Source: Bacteroidota bacterium
Lineage (GTDB): Bacteria > Bacteroidota > Ignavibacteria > Ignavibacteriales > Ignavibacteriaceae
Length of the DNA stretch: 13,417 nt
Direction of reading: 5' to 3'
Assembly (NCBI GenBank): GCA_021796135.1
Contig: JAJYOQ010000069.1
Location: 1-13,417 of the forward strand
The position numbers were made by a program, and so were the translations under genes. Positions within the stretch are counted from its first letter, which is position 1. Each line of letters starts with the position of its first letter. The notes under the pieces are model-generated. The model saw only the letters and a program-made list of their open reading frames with translations. It had not been told where the DNA came from and searched no databases. Below are positions 6,820-13,417 of the stretch, one piece after another.

Positions 6820-8178
6820 ATGACGATGAATAAAGGTACTATTCTTATAATAGATGACGAAGAAGATCTTCGCAAGTTACTTACTAAGCTTCTTGCCCTC
6901 GAAGGTCATAGAATTCTCGAAGCAGGTGATGCGAGGTCTGCACAGGAAATCTTGAACAAAGAAGATCTGCAAGTTGTAATAACCGATGTTAAGCTTCCTG
7001 ATGCATCAGGAATAGATTTAATCCCCAGAATAAAAGCTCTCAATCCATTTACAGAAATTATTGTGCTAACTGCTTATGGAACTATCCATGACGGTGTCAG
7101 AGCAATTAAAGAAGGCGCTTTCGATTATATAACAAAAGGAGATGAGGATAATAAAATTGTCCCGATCGTTGAAAGAGCAATGGAAAAAGCTCAGATGCAG
7201 CAAAGAATAGAACAGCTTGAAAAGAAAGTTGAAGAGAAATTTAACTTTGAGAATATTACCGGCGATTCTATCCTTCTTAAAGAGGCGATCGATATTGCAA
7301 AGAAAGTTGCGGCAACTGATGCTGCTGTTTTAATCCAGGGCGAAACCGGCACCGGAAAAGAAATGTTTGCGCAATCAATACACTACTCAAGCAACAGAAA
7401 ATCTAAACCCTTTGTAGCTATTAACTGCAGCTCATTTACTAAAGAGCTTCTGGAATCTGAATTATTCGGATATAAAGCAGGTGCTTTTACCGGTGCTAAT
7501 AAAAATAAAAAAGGTTTATTCGAAGAAGCGAATTATGGTACAATATTTCTTGATGAAATAGGCGAAATAGAAATATCCCTGCAGGCAAAATTACTTAGGG
7601 TGCTTGAAACAAATAGCTTTATTAAAGCTGGCGATACTAAAACCACTCACGTCGATGTAAGAATAATTTCTGCATCGAACCGCAATCTTGAAGAAGAAAT
7701 TGAAAACGGTAACTTTCGACCCGACCTATACTATAGAATAAGCGTAATGAAAATTACCCTTCCTTCATTAAGAGATCGCAAAGAGGATATCCCTGTACTG
7801 ATTAATGAGTTTACTAAATTTTACCGTGAGAAATTAAATAGAAATATTAAAGAAATTGAACCGGGGTTTATTCAAAAACTTGAAGGCTATAATTTTCCCG
7901 GCAATATTCGTGAGTTAAGGAACCTTGTTGAAAGAGCAGTTATTTTAACCTCAGGTGATGTCCTTAAAGAGGATGTGCTGCCCGCTGAACTTCTCCTCAA
8001 TAAACCGGAAGTATCTACATCTTCGTCAAAAGAAAATTATCGCCTTGATAACCTTGAAAAAGATCATATAATTAAAACTCTTAGACTTGTAGACGGAAAT
8101 AAAACAAAAGCTGCCGAAATGCTTGGTATTGGTTTGACTACTTTATATCGTAAGCTTCAATCCTACGGCATTGAATAA
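6820..8178 (+). CDS. Sigma-54-dependent response regulator (NtrC family), orphan
   Basis: A 452-residue transcription activator with all three NtrC-type modules. The receiver domain (about 6-122) has IDDEED at 11-16, the phosphoacceptor D56 in VVITDVKLPD, T84 and K106. The AAA+ domain (about 146-375) has Walker A GETGTGKE (174-181), the sigma-54 contact loop GAFTGA (221-226), Walker B TIFLDEIGE (241-249), and an arginine-rich sensor region around NFRPDLYYRI. The C-terminal Fis-type helix-turn-helix (about 412-452) reads NKTKAAEMLGIGLTTLYRKL. It would bind an upstream site and remodel RNA polymerase carrying sigma-54. No histidine kinase is next to it, so its sensor is unknown. The start is either the ATG at 6820 or the one at 6826; no clear ribosome binding site decides. 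Targets are unknown; a sigma-54-like element lies before the kdp operon about 850 bases downstream. Confidence 0.94.
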   Translation: MTMNKGTILIIDDEEDLRKLLTKLLALEGHRILEAGDARSAQEILNKEDLQVVITDVKLPDASGIDLIPRIKALNPFTEIIVLTAYGTIHDGVRAIKEGAFDYITKGDEDNKIVPIVERAMEKAQMQQRIEQLEKKVEEKFNFENITGDSILLKEAIDIAKKVAATDAAVLIQGETGTGKEMFAQSIHYSSNRKSKPFVAINCSSFTKELLESELFGYKAGAFTGANKNKKGLFEEANYGTIFLDEIGEIEISLQAKLLRVLETNSFIKAGDTKTTHVDVRIISASNRNLEEEIENGNFRPDLYYRISVMKITLPSLRDRKEDIPVLINEFTKFYREKLNRNIKEIEPGFIQKLEGYNFPGNIRELRNLVERAVILTSGDVLKEDVLPAELLLNKPEVSTSSSKENYRLDNLEKDHIIKTLRLVDGNKTKAAEMLGIGLTTLYRKLQSYGIE

Positions 8179-8204
8179 AAAAAGTTAATTCAAAGAAATA
8201 CTTC

Positions 8205-8693
8205 TCATATATCATCAACTGCCGTAACAATAAAATACATTCCAAGTAAAATCATCTTAGAAAGAATTTCATTATTTAATTCCAAATCATGAATTTTTAC
8301 TATACAGCCGGATTTTACAAAAGACGTAATTGAAGTAAATGAAGCTATAACCTTCTTATTCTTATCTTCCGATACTGTGTCCAGGAATTCCCATTCGTTT
8401 TTCCATGAATTCTTACGCCTCCATTTAACCGTTTGACCGCCTATTAATTCCAATTCACCGGTATGTGTTTTATTATTATAATATAATTCGGAAATTAATT
8501 CAGGCTTCTTTGCCTCTCTTATTAAAATATGCGGTCTTAATAAACCCTTCTTTTCTAAAAAATATTTATTTCCGCATATATCTCCGTATGCAAATGAATC
8601 ATGTCTATTTTCCCACCTCAACGAACCAATTTCTTTATTATAGCTGAATAAATTATATACTTTTCTTTGTGAGTAATCTTCTAACCATTTCAA
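8205..8693 (-). CDS. Unrecognised 162-residue protein, non-ATG or lost start
   Basis: I do not recognise a family. The sequence looks coding: balanced composition, many alternating hydrophobic/polar stretches suggesting beta strands (GSLRWENRHDSF, KYFLEKKGLLRPHILIRE, GQTVKWRRKNSWKNEWEFLD) and a hydrophobic C-terminus (SKMILLGMYFIVTAV). The pattern of tryptophans and lysine-rich strands is loosely like tubby-C/LURP-one-type beta barrels; this is a weak guess. The frame has no ATG near its 5' end. TTG at 8693 is the only conventional start, lacks a well-placed ribosome binding site, and sits inside the palindrome TTCAATATTGAA (8689-8700). The frame stays open to a stop at 8751-8753, so the true N-terminus may be longer or the start may be lost. 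It converges on the response regulator with only 26 bases between stops. Confidence 0.6.
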   Translation of the reverse strand: MKWLEDYSQRKVYNLFSYNKEIGSLRWENRHDSFAYGDICGNKYFLEKKGLLRPHILIREAKKPELISELYYNNKTHTGELELIGGQTVKWRRKNSWKNEWEFLDTVSEDKNKKVIASFTSITSFVKSGCIVKIHDLELNNEILSKMILLGMYFIVTAVDDI

Positions 8694-9002
8694 TATTGAA
8701 TATTGGAAAGATATCCTCTCAATATCACTTTGTTTATTTAATATTTTCTCTTACCAAAACATATAATGCCCAATACAACTGGATTAGAAATACTGTAATT
8801 AACGCTCAATACTAATGCCAAGCGCTGTGCAAAAAAAATATTAAGAATTTTAAGTATTATCCTTTTGTTTAATAGAGATTCAAAAAGGATGAAATTTAAA
8901 ACCATACCGTTTTGGAAATAGCCTTTCCATTTTAGCATATCAATTTCTCGCAATAATAATCTGCTTGAAGTCAATTATTAATTAACACCTTCAATTATAG
9001 AC

Positions 9003-9026
9003 TCTTACTTATTGCCTGAAGTAAGA
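9003..9026. promoter_or_regulatory. Operator-like dyad upstream of kdp
   Basis: TCTTACTT (9003-9010) and AAGTAAGA (9019-9026) are perfect inverted repeats of 8 bp with an 8-base spacer. The dyad ends 7 bases before the sigma-54-like element. It could be a dimeric regulator site or an RNA hairpin; it does not match a site I know. Confidence 0.35.
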
Positions 9027-9033
9027 TGAATTA

Positions 9034-9049
9034 CTGGCATTTGAATTGA
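9034..9049 (+). promoter_or_regulatory. Possible sigma-54 promoter for kdp
   Basis: CTGGCATTTGAATTGA resembles the -24/-12 consensus TGGCAC-N5-TTGC. The GG and the position of the second box have the correct 10-base separation, but the invariant -12 GC is GA here. Transcription would begin near 9061, just before the ribosome binding site of the 28-aa ORF. The -12 mismatch makes this tentative. Confidence 0.25.
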
Positions 9050-9079
9050 CTTCATAGTATTCAAAAAAGGAAAATAAAT

Positions 9080-9166
9080 ATGATGGTACTTTATTTATCA
9101 TTACTAGGTGCGGTTCTGTTTTTCATTTGTTTCAAGTCGATTAATTTCTTTGATAAGCTCGGCTAA
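9080..9166 (+). CDS. 28-residue single-span membrane ORF heading the kdp operon
   Basis: This very small frame encodes 28 residues: MMVLYLSLLGAVLFFICF as one hydrophobic helix, then a short polar tail KSINFFDKLG. AAAGGA at 9066-9071 is well placed before the ATG at 9080 (a second ATG follows at 9083). The stop codon is fused to the next gene's ribosome binding site (TAAGGAG, 9164-9170), so it is translationally coupled to kdpF. Seen: the helix, the signals and the coupling. From memory, other kdp operons can carry a comparable tiny ORF ahead of kdpF, with one membrane helix and a tail ending in a D-K/R-L/V-like motif; this is recollection, not a search. Inferred: a small accessory or stabilising peptide of the Kdp complex, or a leader peptide. 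Confidence 0.65.
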   Translation: MMVLYLSLLGAVLFFICFKSINFFDKLG

Positions 9167-9176
9167 GGAGAATAAA

Positions 9177-9254
9177 ATGATAATATTATTAATTGTAAGT
9201 ATTGTGGTGTTCGGCTACCTGCTTTATGTGTTGATTAAACCTGAAAAATTTTAG
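9177..9254 (+). CDS. kdpF: Potassium-transporting ATPase small subunit F
   Basis: A 25-residue, single-helix protein. It has a hydrophobic core followed by the typical KdpF ending GYLLYVLIKPEKF, which matches the family closely (Y-L-x-x-x-L-x-x-P-E-x-F). AAGGAG at 9165-9170 lies six bases upstream of the ATG. KdpF sits in the inner membrane against KdpA and stabilises the Kdp complex. kdpA begins 9 bases after the stop, and AGGA at the kdpF stop (9253-9256) serves as its ribosome binding site. The position directly before kdpA confirms the call. Confidence 0.92.
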   Translation: MIILLIVSIVVFGYLLYVLIKPEKF

Positions 9255-9263
9255 GATAACAAA

Positions 9264-10961
9264 ATGAATAGTGAAATATTAGGCGTTTTAGTCACCCTTG
9301 TTTTAATGATCGTGCTTTCCTATCCGCTTGGAAAGTACATTAGCAAAGTACTTAAAGGTGAAAAAGTATGGACTGATTTTCTTTACCCTTTTGAAAATTT
9401 CATATTTAAAATATCAGGCATCGATCCAGCTAAAGAAATGGACTGGAAAGAAAATATGAAAGCGTTGCTAAAGTTAAACGTATTCTTCTTTATTTGGGCG
9501 TTTGTAATTTTTTTAATACAGAACAAGATCCCTTTTTGGAATCCTGCAGGTATCGGTTCTATGGAGCCATCACTGGCTTTCAATACTGCGGTTAGTTTCA
9601 TATCTAATACTAATATACAACATTATTCCGGTGAAACTGGGCTATCTTATTTCTCGCAGCTTCTCGTTGTCGGTTATATGCAATTTGTTAGCGCTGCAAC
9701 TGGTATCGCCGCACTTGCATTAGTATTTAAAGGACTTTCTCAAAGAAAAGCCAAAGGCTTGGGAAATTTTTATTCTCTTTGGCTAAAAAGTAATACACGA
9801 ATACTTCTTCCTTTGGCTATTGTAGTTGCGGTAATTTTATTACTCAACGGAACCCCGGATACGTTTAAAGGTCCTCAAACAATTAAGACAGTGCAAGGTG
9901 ATACAGTCACGGTTGCACTTGGTCCGGCAGCACCGGTAGTCGCTATCAAACAAATTGGAACAAACGGTGGTGGATTTTTTGGACCTAATTCAGCTCATCC
10001 CTTTGAAAACCCAAATTATATTACAAACATTGTTGAGTGCTGGGGAATATTAACAATCCCAATGGCTTTGGTTTTTGCTTTTGGATTTTACTTGAACAAA
10101 AAGCGACTTGGGATAATGATATTTGCCGTGATGGCAATAGTCTACCTTTCTTTTACAGCGCTTGCGGTAAAGTTTGAAGTTGATGGAAATCCTTTAATAA
10201 AGAAAATGGGAATTGAGCAAACTACAGGTAGTATGGAAGGGAAGGAAGTGCGATTTGGTCCAGCTGCCTCGGCTTTTTGGGCTTCTTCAACTACCGTAAC
10301 CTCAAATGGTTCATCAAATTCAAATCACGATAGTCAAACACCTCTTGCCGGCGGAATTTATATTATGAATATGATGATAAATTCTATCTTCGGTGGTGTG
10401 GGCGTAGGCTTTATTAACTTTTTTATGTTTTTAATCATCGCTGTTTTCATTGCCGGTCTTATGGTCGGAAGAACCCCTGAATTTCTTGGAAAGAAAATTG
10501 AGGCAAAGGAAGTAAAAATTGCTGCTTTAATAATCCTGCTTCATCCGTTCCTGATTCTGGTGTCAACTGCCATTTCAGCATATATAGCAAGCCATAACCC
10601 TAATATAGGATGGCTGACTAATCCTTCTTATCATGGCTTTTCTGAAATGCTTTATGAGTTTACCTCTGCTTCTGCAAACAATGGGTCTGAATTTACCGGT
10701 CTAAATGCGAACGTACCTTTCTGGAATATAATGGACGGCGTAATAATGTTGATTGGAAGGTTCCTTCCTATCATCGGTCCGGTCGCTATTGCAGGTTCCT
10801 TGGCTGAAAAAAAATATATACCTGAATCTGAAGGAACATTAAGACTAGATAGTTATGCTTTCGGAATAGTACTCCTGGCTGTGATTATTGTTATCTCAGC
10901 TTTGTCATTTTTCCCGGCTTTGGCTGTTGGCCCTATCGCAGAACATTTTTCAATTTTATAG
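9264..10961 (+). CDS. kdpA: Potassium-transporting ATPase potassium-binding subunit A
   Basis: A 565-residue polytopic membrane protein, close to the usual length of about 557. KdpA belongs to the superfamily of K+ transporters and holds the potassium selectivity filter of the Kdp pump. The four filter regions are all present: SFISNTNIQHYSGE (111-124), TNGGGFFGPNSAHPFEN (233-249), a TTVTSNGSSN segment (343-352) and SANNGSEFTGLN (470-481). About ten hydrophobic segments are visible, the first at 5-24 and the last at about 531-556. The start is the ATG at 9264, seven bases after AGGA. It is 11 bases from kdpB, consistent with one transcript. No truncation or odd residue is seen. Confidence 0.97.
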   Translation: MNSEILGVLVTLVLMIVLSYPLGKYISKVLKGEKVWTDFLYPFENFIFKISGIDPAKEMDWKENMKALLKLNVFFFIWAFVIFLIQNKIPFWNPAGIGSMEPSLAFNTAVSFISNTNIQHYSGETGLSYFSQLLVVGYMQFVSAATGIAALALVFKGLSQRKAKGLGNFYSLWLKSNTRILLPLAIVVAVILLLNGTPDTFKGPQTIKTVQGDTVTVALGPAAPVVAIKQIGTNGGGFFGPNSAHPFENPNYITNIVECWGILTIPMALVFAFGFYLNKKRLGIMIFAVMAIVYLSFTALAVKFEVDGNPLIKKMGIEQTTGSMEGKEVRFGPAASAFWASSTTVTSNGSSNSNHDSQTPLAGGIYIMNMMINSIFGGVGVGFINFFMFLIIAVFIAGLMVGRTPEFLGKKIEAKEVKIAALIILLHPFLILVSTAISAYIASHNPNIGWLTNPSYHGFSEMLYEFTSASANNGSEFTGLNANVPFWNIMDGVIMLIGRFLPIIGPVAIAGSLAEKKYIPESEGTLRLDSYAFGIVLLAVIIVISALSFFPALAVGPIAEHFSIL

Positions 10962-10972
10962 GTTATACCAAA

Positions 10973-13015
10973 ATGAAAAGAAAACGTAATATCAAATTAT
11001 TTGAACCTTCGCTTGTAAAGCAGGCTATCGTACAGTCTTTTATAAAACTTAATCCTTCATACATGATTAAGAATCCGGTTATGTTTACGGTAGAGATTGG
11101 TACTGCAATCATGGTCGCTGTAACAATTATAGGAGTTAATAAACCCACTAATGGAGGTACTGGCTTTGTCTATAACCTGACTATAACTATCTTATTATTC
11201 CTTACTATCTTATTTGCAAACTTTGCCGAAGCGATTGCCGAAGAAAGAGGAAAAGCTCAGGCAGAATCTCTTCGTAAAACACGCGAAGAAACTCCGGCTA
11301 AGAAATTACAGGAAGACGGTTCTATTGAAATTGTTAGTTCCTCCTCTTTAAGGAAAGGGGACAAATACATTGCCGAAGCAGGTGATTTGATCCCCGCTGA
11401 TGGTGAGATTATTGACGGACTCGCTTCTATTGACGAATCTGCTATAACTGGCGAATCAGCTCCCGTTATTAGAGAAGCTGGAACTGATAAATCAGGAGTT
11501 GTAGGAGGCACTAAAGTTTTATCTGATAAAATTACTGTCGAAGTGTCTGCTGACCCCGGCGAGACTTTCTTGGATAAAATGATAGCTCTTGTCGAAGGCG
11601 CAAATCGTCAAAAGACTCCAAACGAAATTGCACTTTCTATATTACTTGCTGGCTTTACTCTAGTCTTCCTATTGGTGGTTGTTACCCTTGAACCGTTTGG
11701 GAAATATGCTGGAACCTCAATTAGTATTGCCTTCTTAATTTCCTTATTTGTGTGCCTAATTCCTACTACAATCGGAGGATTACTTTCTGCTATCGGAATT
11801 GCAGGAATGGATAGAGCATTAAGAGCTAATGTAATTGCTAAGTCAGGTAAAGCTGTAGAAACTGCAGGTGATATTGATGTTGTTCTGCTTGACAAAACAG
11901 GTACTATTACTATCGGAAATCGTAAAGCTACTAATTTTTTCCCGGTCAACGGTTATAGTAATGAGGAATTTATTAGGGGCACGGTTTTAAGTTCTCTTGC
12001 AGACCATACTCCGGAAGGAAAATCAATAATTGAGCTTGCAGAAAAAATTCTCCCTTCAATTTTCCCGGTGAATGTTGATAATGCAGAGTTTATAAACTTT
12101 TCCGCTGAAACTAGAATGAGTGGTGTTAACCTGCACGACGGTACTGAAATAAGAAAAGGTGCCTGGGACTCAATTCGGAAATGGACAAGCAACGGCGACG
12201 GCGTTGTGGATGAGATAAATTCAAGAGTGCTTGAAATCGCTGGCAGCGGCGGTACTCCTCTGGCAGTTGGTATAAATAAAAAAGCTATCGGTGTCGTTCA
12301 GCTTGAGGATATTATTAAACCCGGCATTCAAGAAAGATTCAAAAGACTGCATAAAATGGGGGTGAAAACGGTTATGGTTACCGGCGATAACCCGGTAACT
12401 GCAAAGTTTATCGCTATGCAGGCTGGTGTCGATGATTTCATTGCCGAAGCGAAACCTGTAGATAAAATGAACTATATAATTAGAGAACAGAAAGAGGGGA
12501 AGCTTGTCGCTATGATGGGCGACGGTACAAACGATGCTCCTGCATTGGCTCAGGCTGATGTGGGCGTTGCTATGAATTCCGGTACGCAGGCTGCTAAAGA
12601 AGCCGCTAATATGGTTGACCTTGATAATGATCCGACAAAGCTCCTTGAAGTAATTGAAATCGGAAAGCAGCTATTAATTACTCGCGGCAACGTCACTACC
12701 TTTTCTATTGTTAATGATGTGGCAAAATATTTCGCAATAGTGCCCGCTTTGTTCATGGTTACTATCCCGGGCTTAAATGCTTTAAACATTATGAAATTAA
12801 CAAATCCTGAATCTGCTATTTTATCTGCAGTGATTTTTAATGCGCTGATTATCCTTGCGCTAATTCCTATTGCGTTAAGAGGAGTGAAATACAGACCGAT
12901 CGGTGCTACGGGTATTTTAATCCGGAATCTATGGATCTACGGCATGGGAGGACTGATTATTCCGTTTATCGGCATAAAAGCAATTGACATGATTGTTAGC
13001 CTTTTTTTTAGGTAA
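10973..13015 (+). CDS. kdpB: Potassium-transporting P-type ATPase subunit B
   Basis: A 680-residue P-type ATPase (type IA) that hydrolyses ATP and drives potassium uptake through KdpA. The motifs line up in number with the E. coli protein: the TGES loop of the actuator domain at 159-162, including S162, the residue whose phosphorylation inhibits the E. coli pump; the phosphorylated aspartate D307 in DKTGT (307-311); TGDN at 470-473; and GDGTNDAPALAQADVG at 516-531. Membrane segments occur near 35-55, 66-85, 219-240, 250-275 and in the C-terminal quarter (about 577-680). The gene is complete and ends at TAA 13013-13015. Normally kdpC follows within a few bases; here no coding sequence follows up to the window end, so the visible pump lacks its KdpC subunit. 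Confidence 0.97.
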   Translation: MKRKRNIKLFEPSLVKQAIVQSFIKLNPSYMIKNPVMFTVEIGTAIMVAVTIIGVNKPTNGGTGFVYNLTITILLFLTILFANFAEAIAEERGKAQAESLRKTREETPAKKLQEDGSIEIVSSSSLRKGDKYIAEAGDLIPADGEIIDGLASIDESAITGESAPVIREAGTDKSGVVGGTKVLSDKITVEVSADPGETFLDKMIALVEGANRQKTPNEIALSILLAGFTLVFLLVVVTLEPFGKYAGTSISIAFLISLFVCLIPTTIGGLLSAIGIAGMDRALRANVIAKSGKAVETAGDIDVVLLDKTGTITIGNRKATNFFPVNGYSNEEFIRGTVLSSLADHTPEGKSIIELAEKILPSIFPVNVDNAEFINFSAETRMSGVNLHDGTEIRKGAWDSIRKWTSNGDGVVDEINSRVLEIAGSGGTPLAVGINKKAIGVVQLEDIIKPGIQERFKRLHKMGVKTVMVTGDNPVTAKFIAMQAGVDDFIAEAKPVDKMNYIIREQKEGKLVAMMGDGTNDAPALAQADVGVAMNSGTQAAKEAANMVDLDNDPTKLLEVIEIGKQLLITRGNVTTFSIVNDVAKYFAIVPALFMVTIPGLNALNIMKLTNPESAILSAVIFNALIILALIPIALRGVKYRPIGATGILIRNLWIYGMGGLIIPFIGIKAIDMIVSLFFR

Positions 13016-13068
13016 TTAAAAGTTCTCAATTAGACCGCCGTTGATGATAAGCTGTTAAAACGTCTGAT

Positions 13069-13298
13069 TTATAGTGTTTCGATCAAGTAGCCCACGACTT
13101 CAAGAGGCCGTGTGAAAATTCAAATGTAATAAATAATTATTCCAATTATTATTATGAAGTTGTTTCTAAAATATAGTGTTTTTGTATTGCCCCGGCATTC
13201 AGAGGCTGTGTGAAAATTCAGAAGAGATGAATAAATATTCTAATTATGGTTTTGAAATATGACTACATTAATGTGTCTTTTTATTGCCTCTAAATGGC
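13069..13298. repeat. Diverged 98-bp tandem direct repeats
   Basis: AGAGGCCGTGTGAAAATTCA starts at 13103 and recurs with one change (C to T) at 13201, exactly 98 bases later. Similarity continues through the units: AATAAATA then TCCAATTAT/TCTAATTAT, then ATAGTGTTTTTGTATTGCC versus AATGTGTCTTTTTATTGCC. The tail of an earlier unit is visible at 13069-13102 (TATAGTGTTT, AGTAGCCC, CTTCA). The head GAGGCTGTGTGAAAATTC resembles terminal repeats of some insertion sequences; that link is a recollection, not verified. Confidence 0.65.
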
Positions 13299-13306
13299 GG
13301 GGCAAT
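13186..13306. repeat. 121-bp unit bounded by 21-bp imperfect inverted repeats
   Basis: Bases 13186-13206 (beginning ATTGCCCCGG, ending AGAGGC) are inverted at 13286-13306 (beginning GCCTCT, ending GGGGCAAT) with only two mismatches in 21. The ends enclose 79 bases of AT-rich non-coding DNA. A short, gene-free unit with long matching inverted ends is the shape of a miniature inverted-repeat element. No flanking target duplication is obvious. Confidence 0.55.
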
Positions 13307-13371
13307 TGACAAAAAATATTTAATAACTCATGTTATGCAGACAATTTCAAATATAATGGAAGTGAATTGCA

Positions 13372-13405
13372 AAACCTCCGAGGTTTAGGAAAACCTCGGA
13401 GGTTT
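13372..13405. repeat. Perfect cruciform-like palindrome, REP-type
   Basis: AAACCTCCGAGGTTT (13372-13386) and its exact reverse complement AAACCTCGGAGGTTT (13391-13405) flank the loop AGGA. Each 15-base arm is itself nearly palindromic (AAACCTC / GAGGTTT around one base), so the DNA or RNA can fold as one 15-bp hairpin or two smaller ones. TTGCA (13367-13371) and TGCAA (13413-13417) add a weak outer inverted pair. It fits dispersed REP-like palindromes; only a weak T tract follows, so a terminator role is possible but not favoured. Confidence 0.65.
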
Positions 13406-13417
13406 CTCATTATGCAA

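Larger units (their letters stand above)
8694..9079. other. Divergent intergenic region carrying the kdp leader
   Basis: These 386 bases lie between the minus-strand unknown gene and the kdp operon. The minus-strand frame 8738-8974 has no recognisable family and is treated as chance. The region nearest kdp is structured: an 11-bp inverted pair TGAAGTCAATT (8966-8976) / AATTGACTTCA (9044-9054), an 8-bp dyad inside it (9003-9026), and a sigma-54-like element (9034-9049). Between 8700 and 8960 I see nothing else beyond AT-rich DNA. Confidence 0.6.
13016..13417. other. Repeat-rich gene-free region where kdpC is expected
   Basis: No frame here resembles KdpC or any other protein. The stretch contains two full and one partial diverged copies of a 98-bp direct repeat, a 21-bp imperfect inverted repeat pair, and a perfect 34-base palindrome (entered separately). 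Isolated promoter-like boxes occur (TTGACA at 13306-13311, TATAAT at 13352-13357) but their spacing to each other is far too long for one promoter. No clear intrinsic terminator directly follows kdpB. Confidence 0.7.

Noticed and set aside
6820..8178. Response regulator as KdpE
   Set aside because: KdpE is an OmpR-type two-domain protein; this one has an AAA+ domain with GAFTGA and a Fis-type helix-turn-helix.
8465..8647. Plus-strand 60-codon frame
   Set aside because: Shadow of the minus-strand 162-residue protein, which has the more protein-like composition.
8738..8974. Minus-strand 78-codon frame upstream of kdp
   Set aside because: No similarity to a known family, and it runs into the inverted repeat of the kdp leader; probably non-coding.
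13103..13220. Repeats after kdpB as a CRISPR array
   Set aside because: Only two to three copies, 98-base period with the whole unit similar rather than unique spacers, and no cas genes.
13306..13357. TTGACA (13306) and TATAAT (13352) as a promoter for a downstream gene
   Set aside because: The spacing is 40 bases, far from the usual 17, and neither box has an acceptable partner at the right distance.

Overview
The window is AT-rich bacterial chromosomal DNA. Gene content points to the FCB group, most likely an Ignavibacteria-like or other Bacteroidota-related lineage. The clues are a secreted metalloprotease fused to TolB-like repeats, an NtrC-type regulator with a receiver domain ending in TKGDED rather than TKP, weak Shine-Dalgarno signals at many genes, and a possible Bacteroidota-type promoter before ssb. 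The lineage is inferred from style; no rRNA gene is present to fix it.

Layout. (1) 1-1897, minus strand: a large secreted MA-type zinc metallopeptidase with a PD40/TolB-like propeller, cut by the left window edge. (2) 1898-2522: a divergent intergenic region with a repeat-rich patch and a candidate ssb promoter. (3) 2523-2966: ssb, followed by a 12-bp perfect stem-loop. (4) 3071-6725, plus strand: a tightly packed, partly overlapping run of a CNNM/CBS/CorC membrane protein, a small membrane protein, an MCE (MlaD-like) lipid-transport protein, a gamma-glutamyltranspeptidase pseudogene and acpS. (5) 6820-8178: an orphan sigma-54-dependent response regulator. (6) 8205-8693, minus strand: an unrecognised protein with no ATG start. 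(7) 9080-13015: a Kdp high-affinity potassium-pump operon consisting of a 28-aa single-span ORF, kdpF, kdpA and kdpB. (8) 13016-13417: no gene. Where kdpC is expected there are diverged 98-bp tandem repeats, a long imperfect inverted repeat and a cruciform-like palindrome.

How the genes fit together. The 3071-6725 run is envelope oriented: divalent-cation or envelope maintenance (CorC-type), inner-membrane-anchored lipid transport (MlaD), once a periplasmic glutathione/peptide-processing enzyme (ggt, now dead), and activation of acyl carrier protein (AcpS) for lipid synthesis. KdpA is the potassium channel-like subunit, KdpB the P-type ATPase subunit, and KdpF a small stabilising subunit. The Kdp sensor kinase and regulator (KdpD/KdpE) are not in the window. 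The DNA before the operon holds a sigma-54-like element and dyads, which makes a regulatory link to the sigma-54 activator two genes upstream conceivable but unproven.

The most interesting points are the ggt remnant, which lost at least three internal blocks including the catalytic threonine while staying colinear; the missing kdpC with mobile-element-like repeats at the break; the uncatalogued 28-aa ORF heading the kdp operon; and the structured leader upstream of it. I did not find a clearly new multi-gene defence or mobile system.
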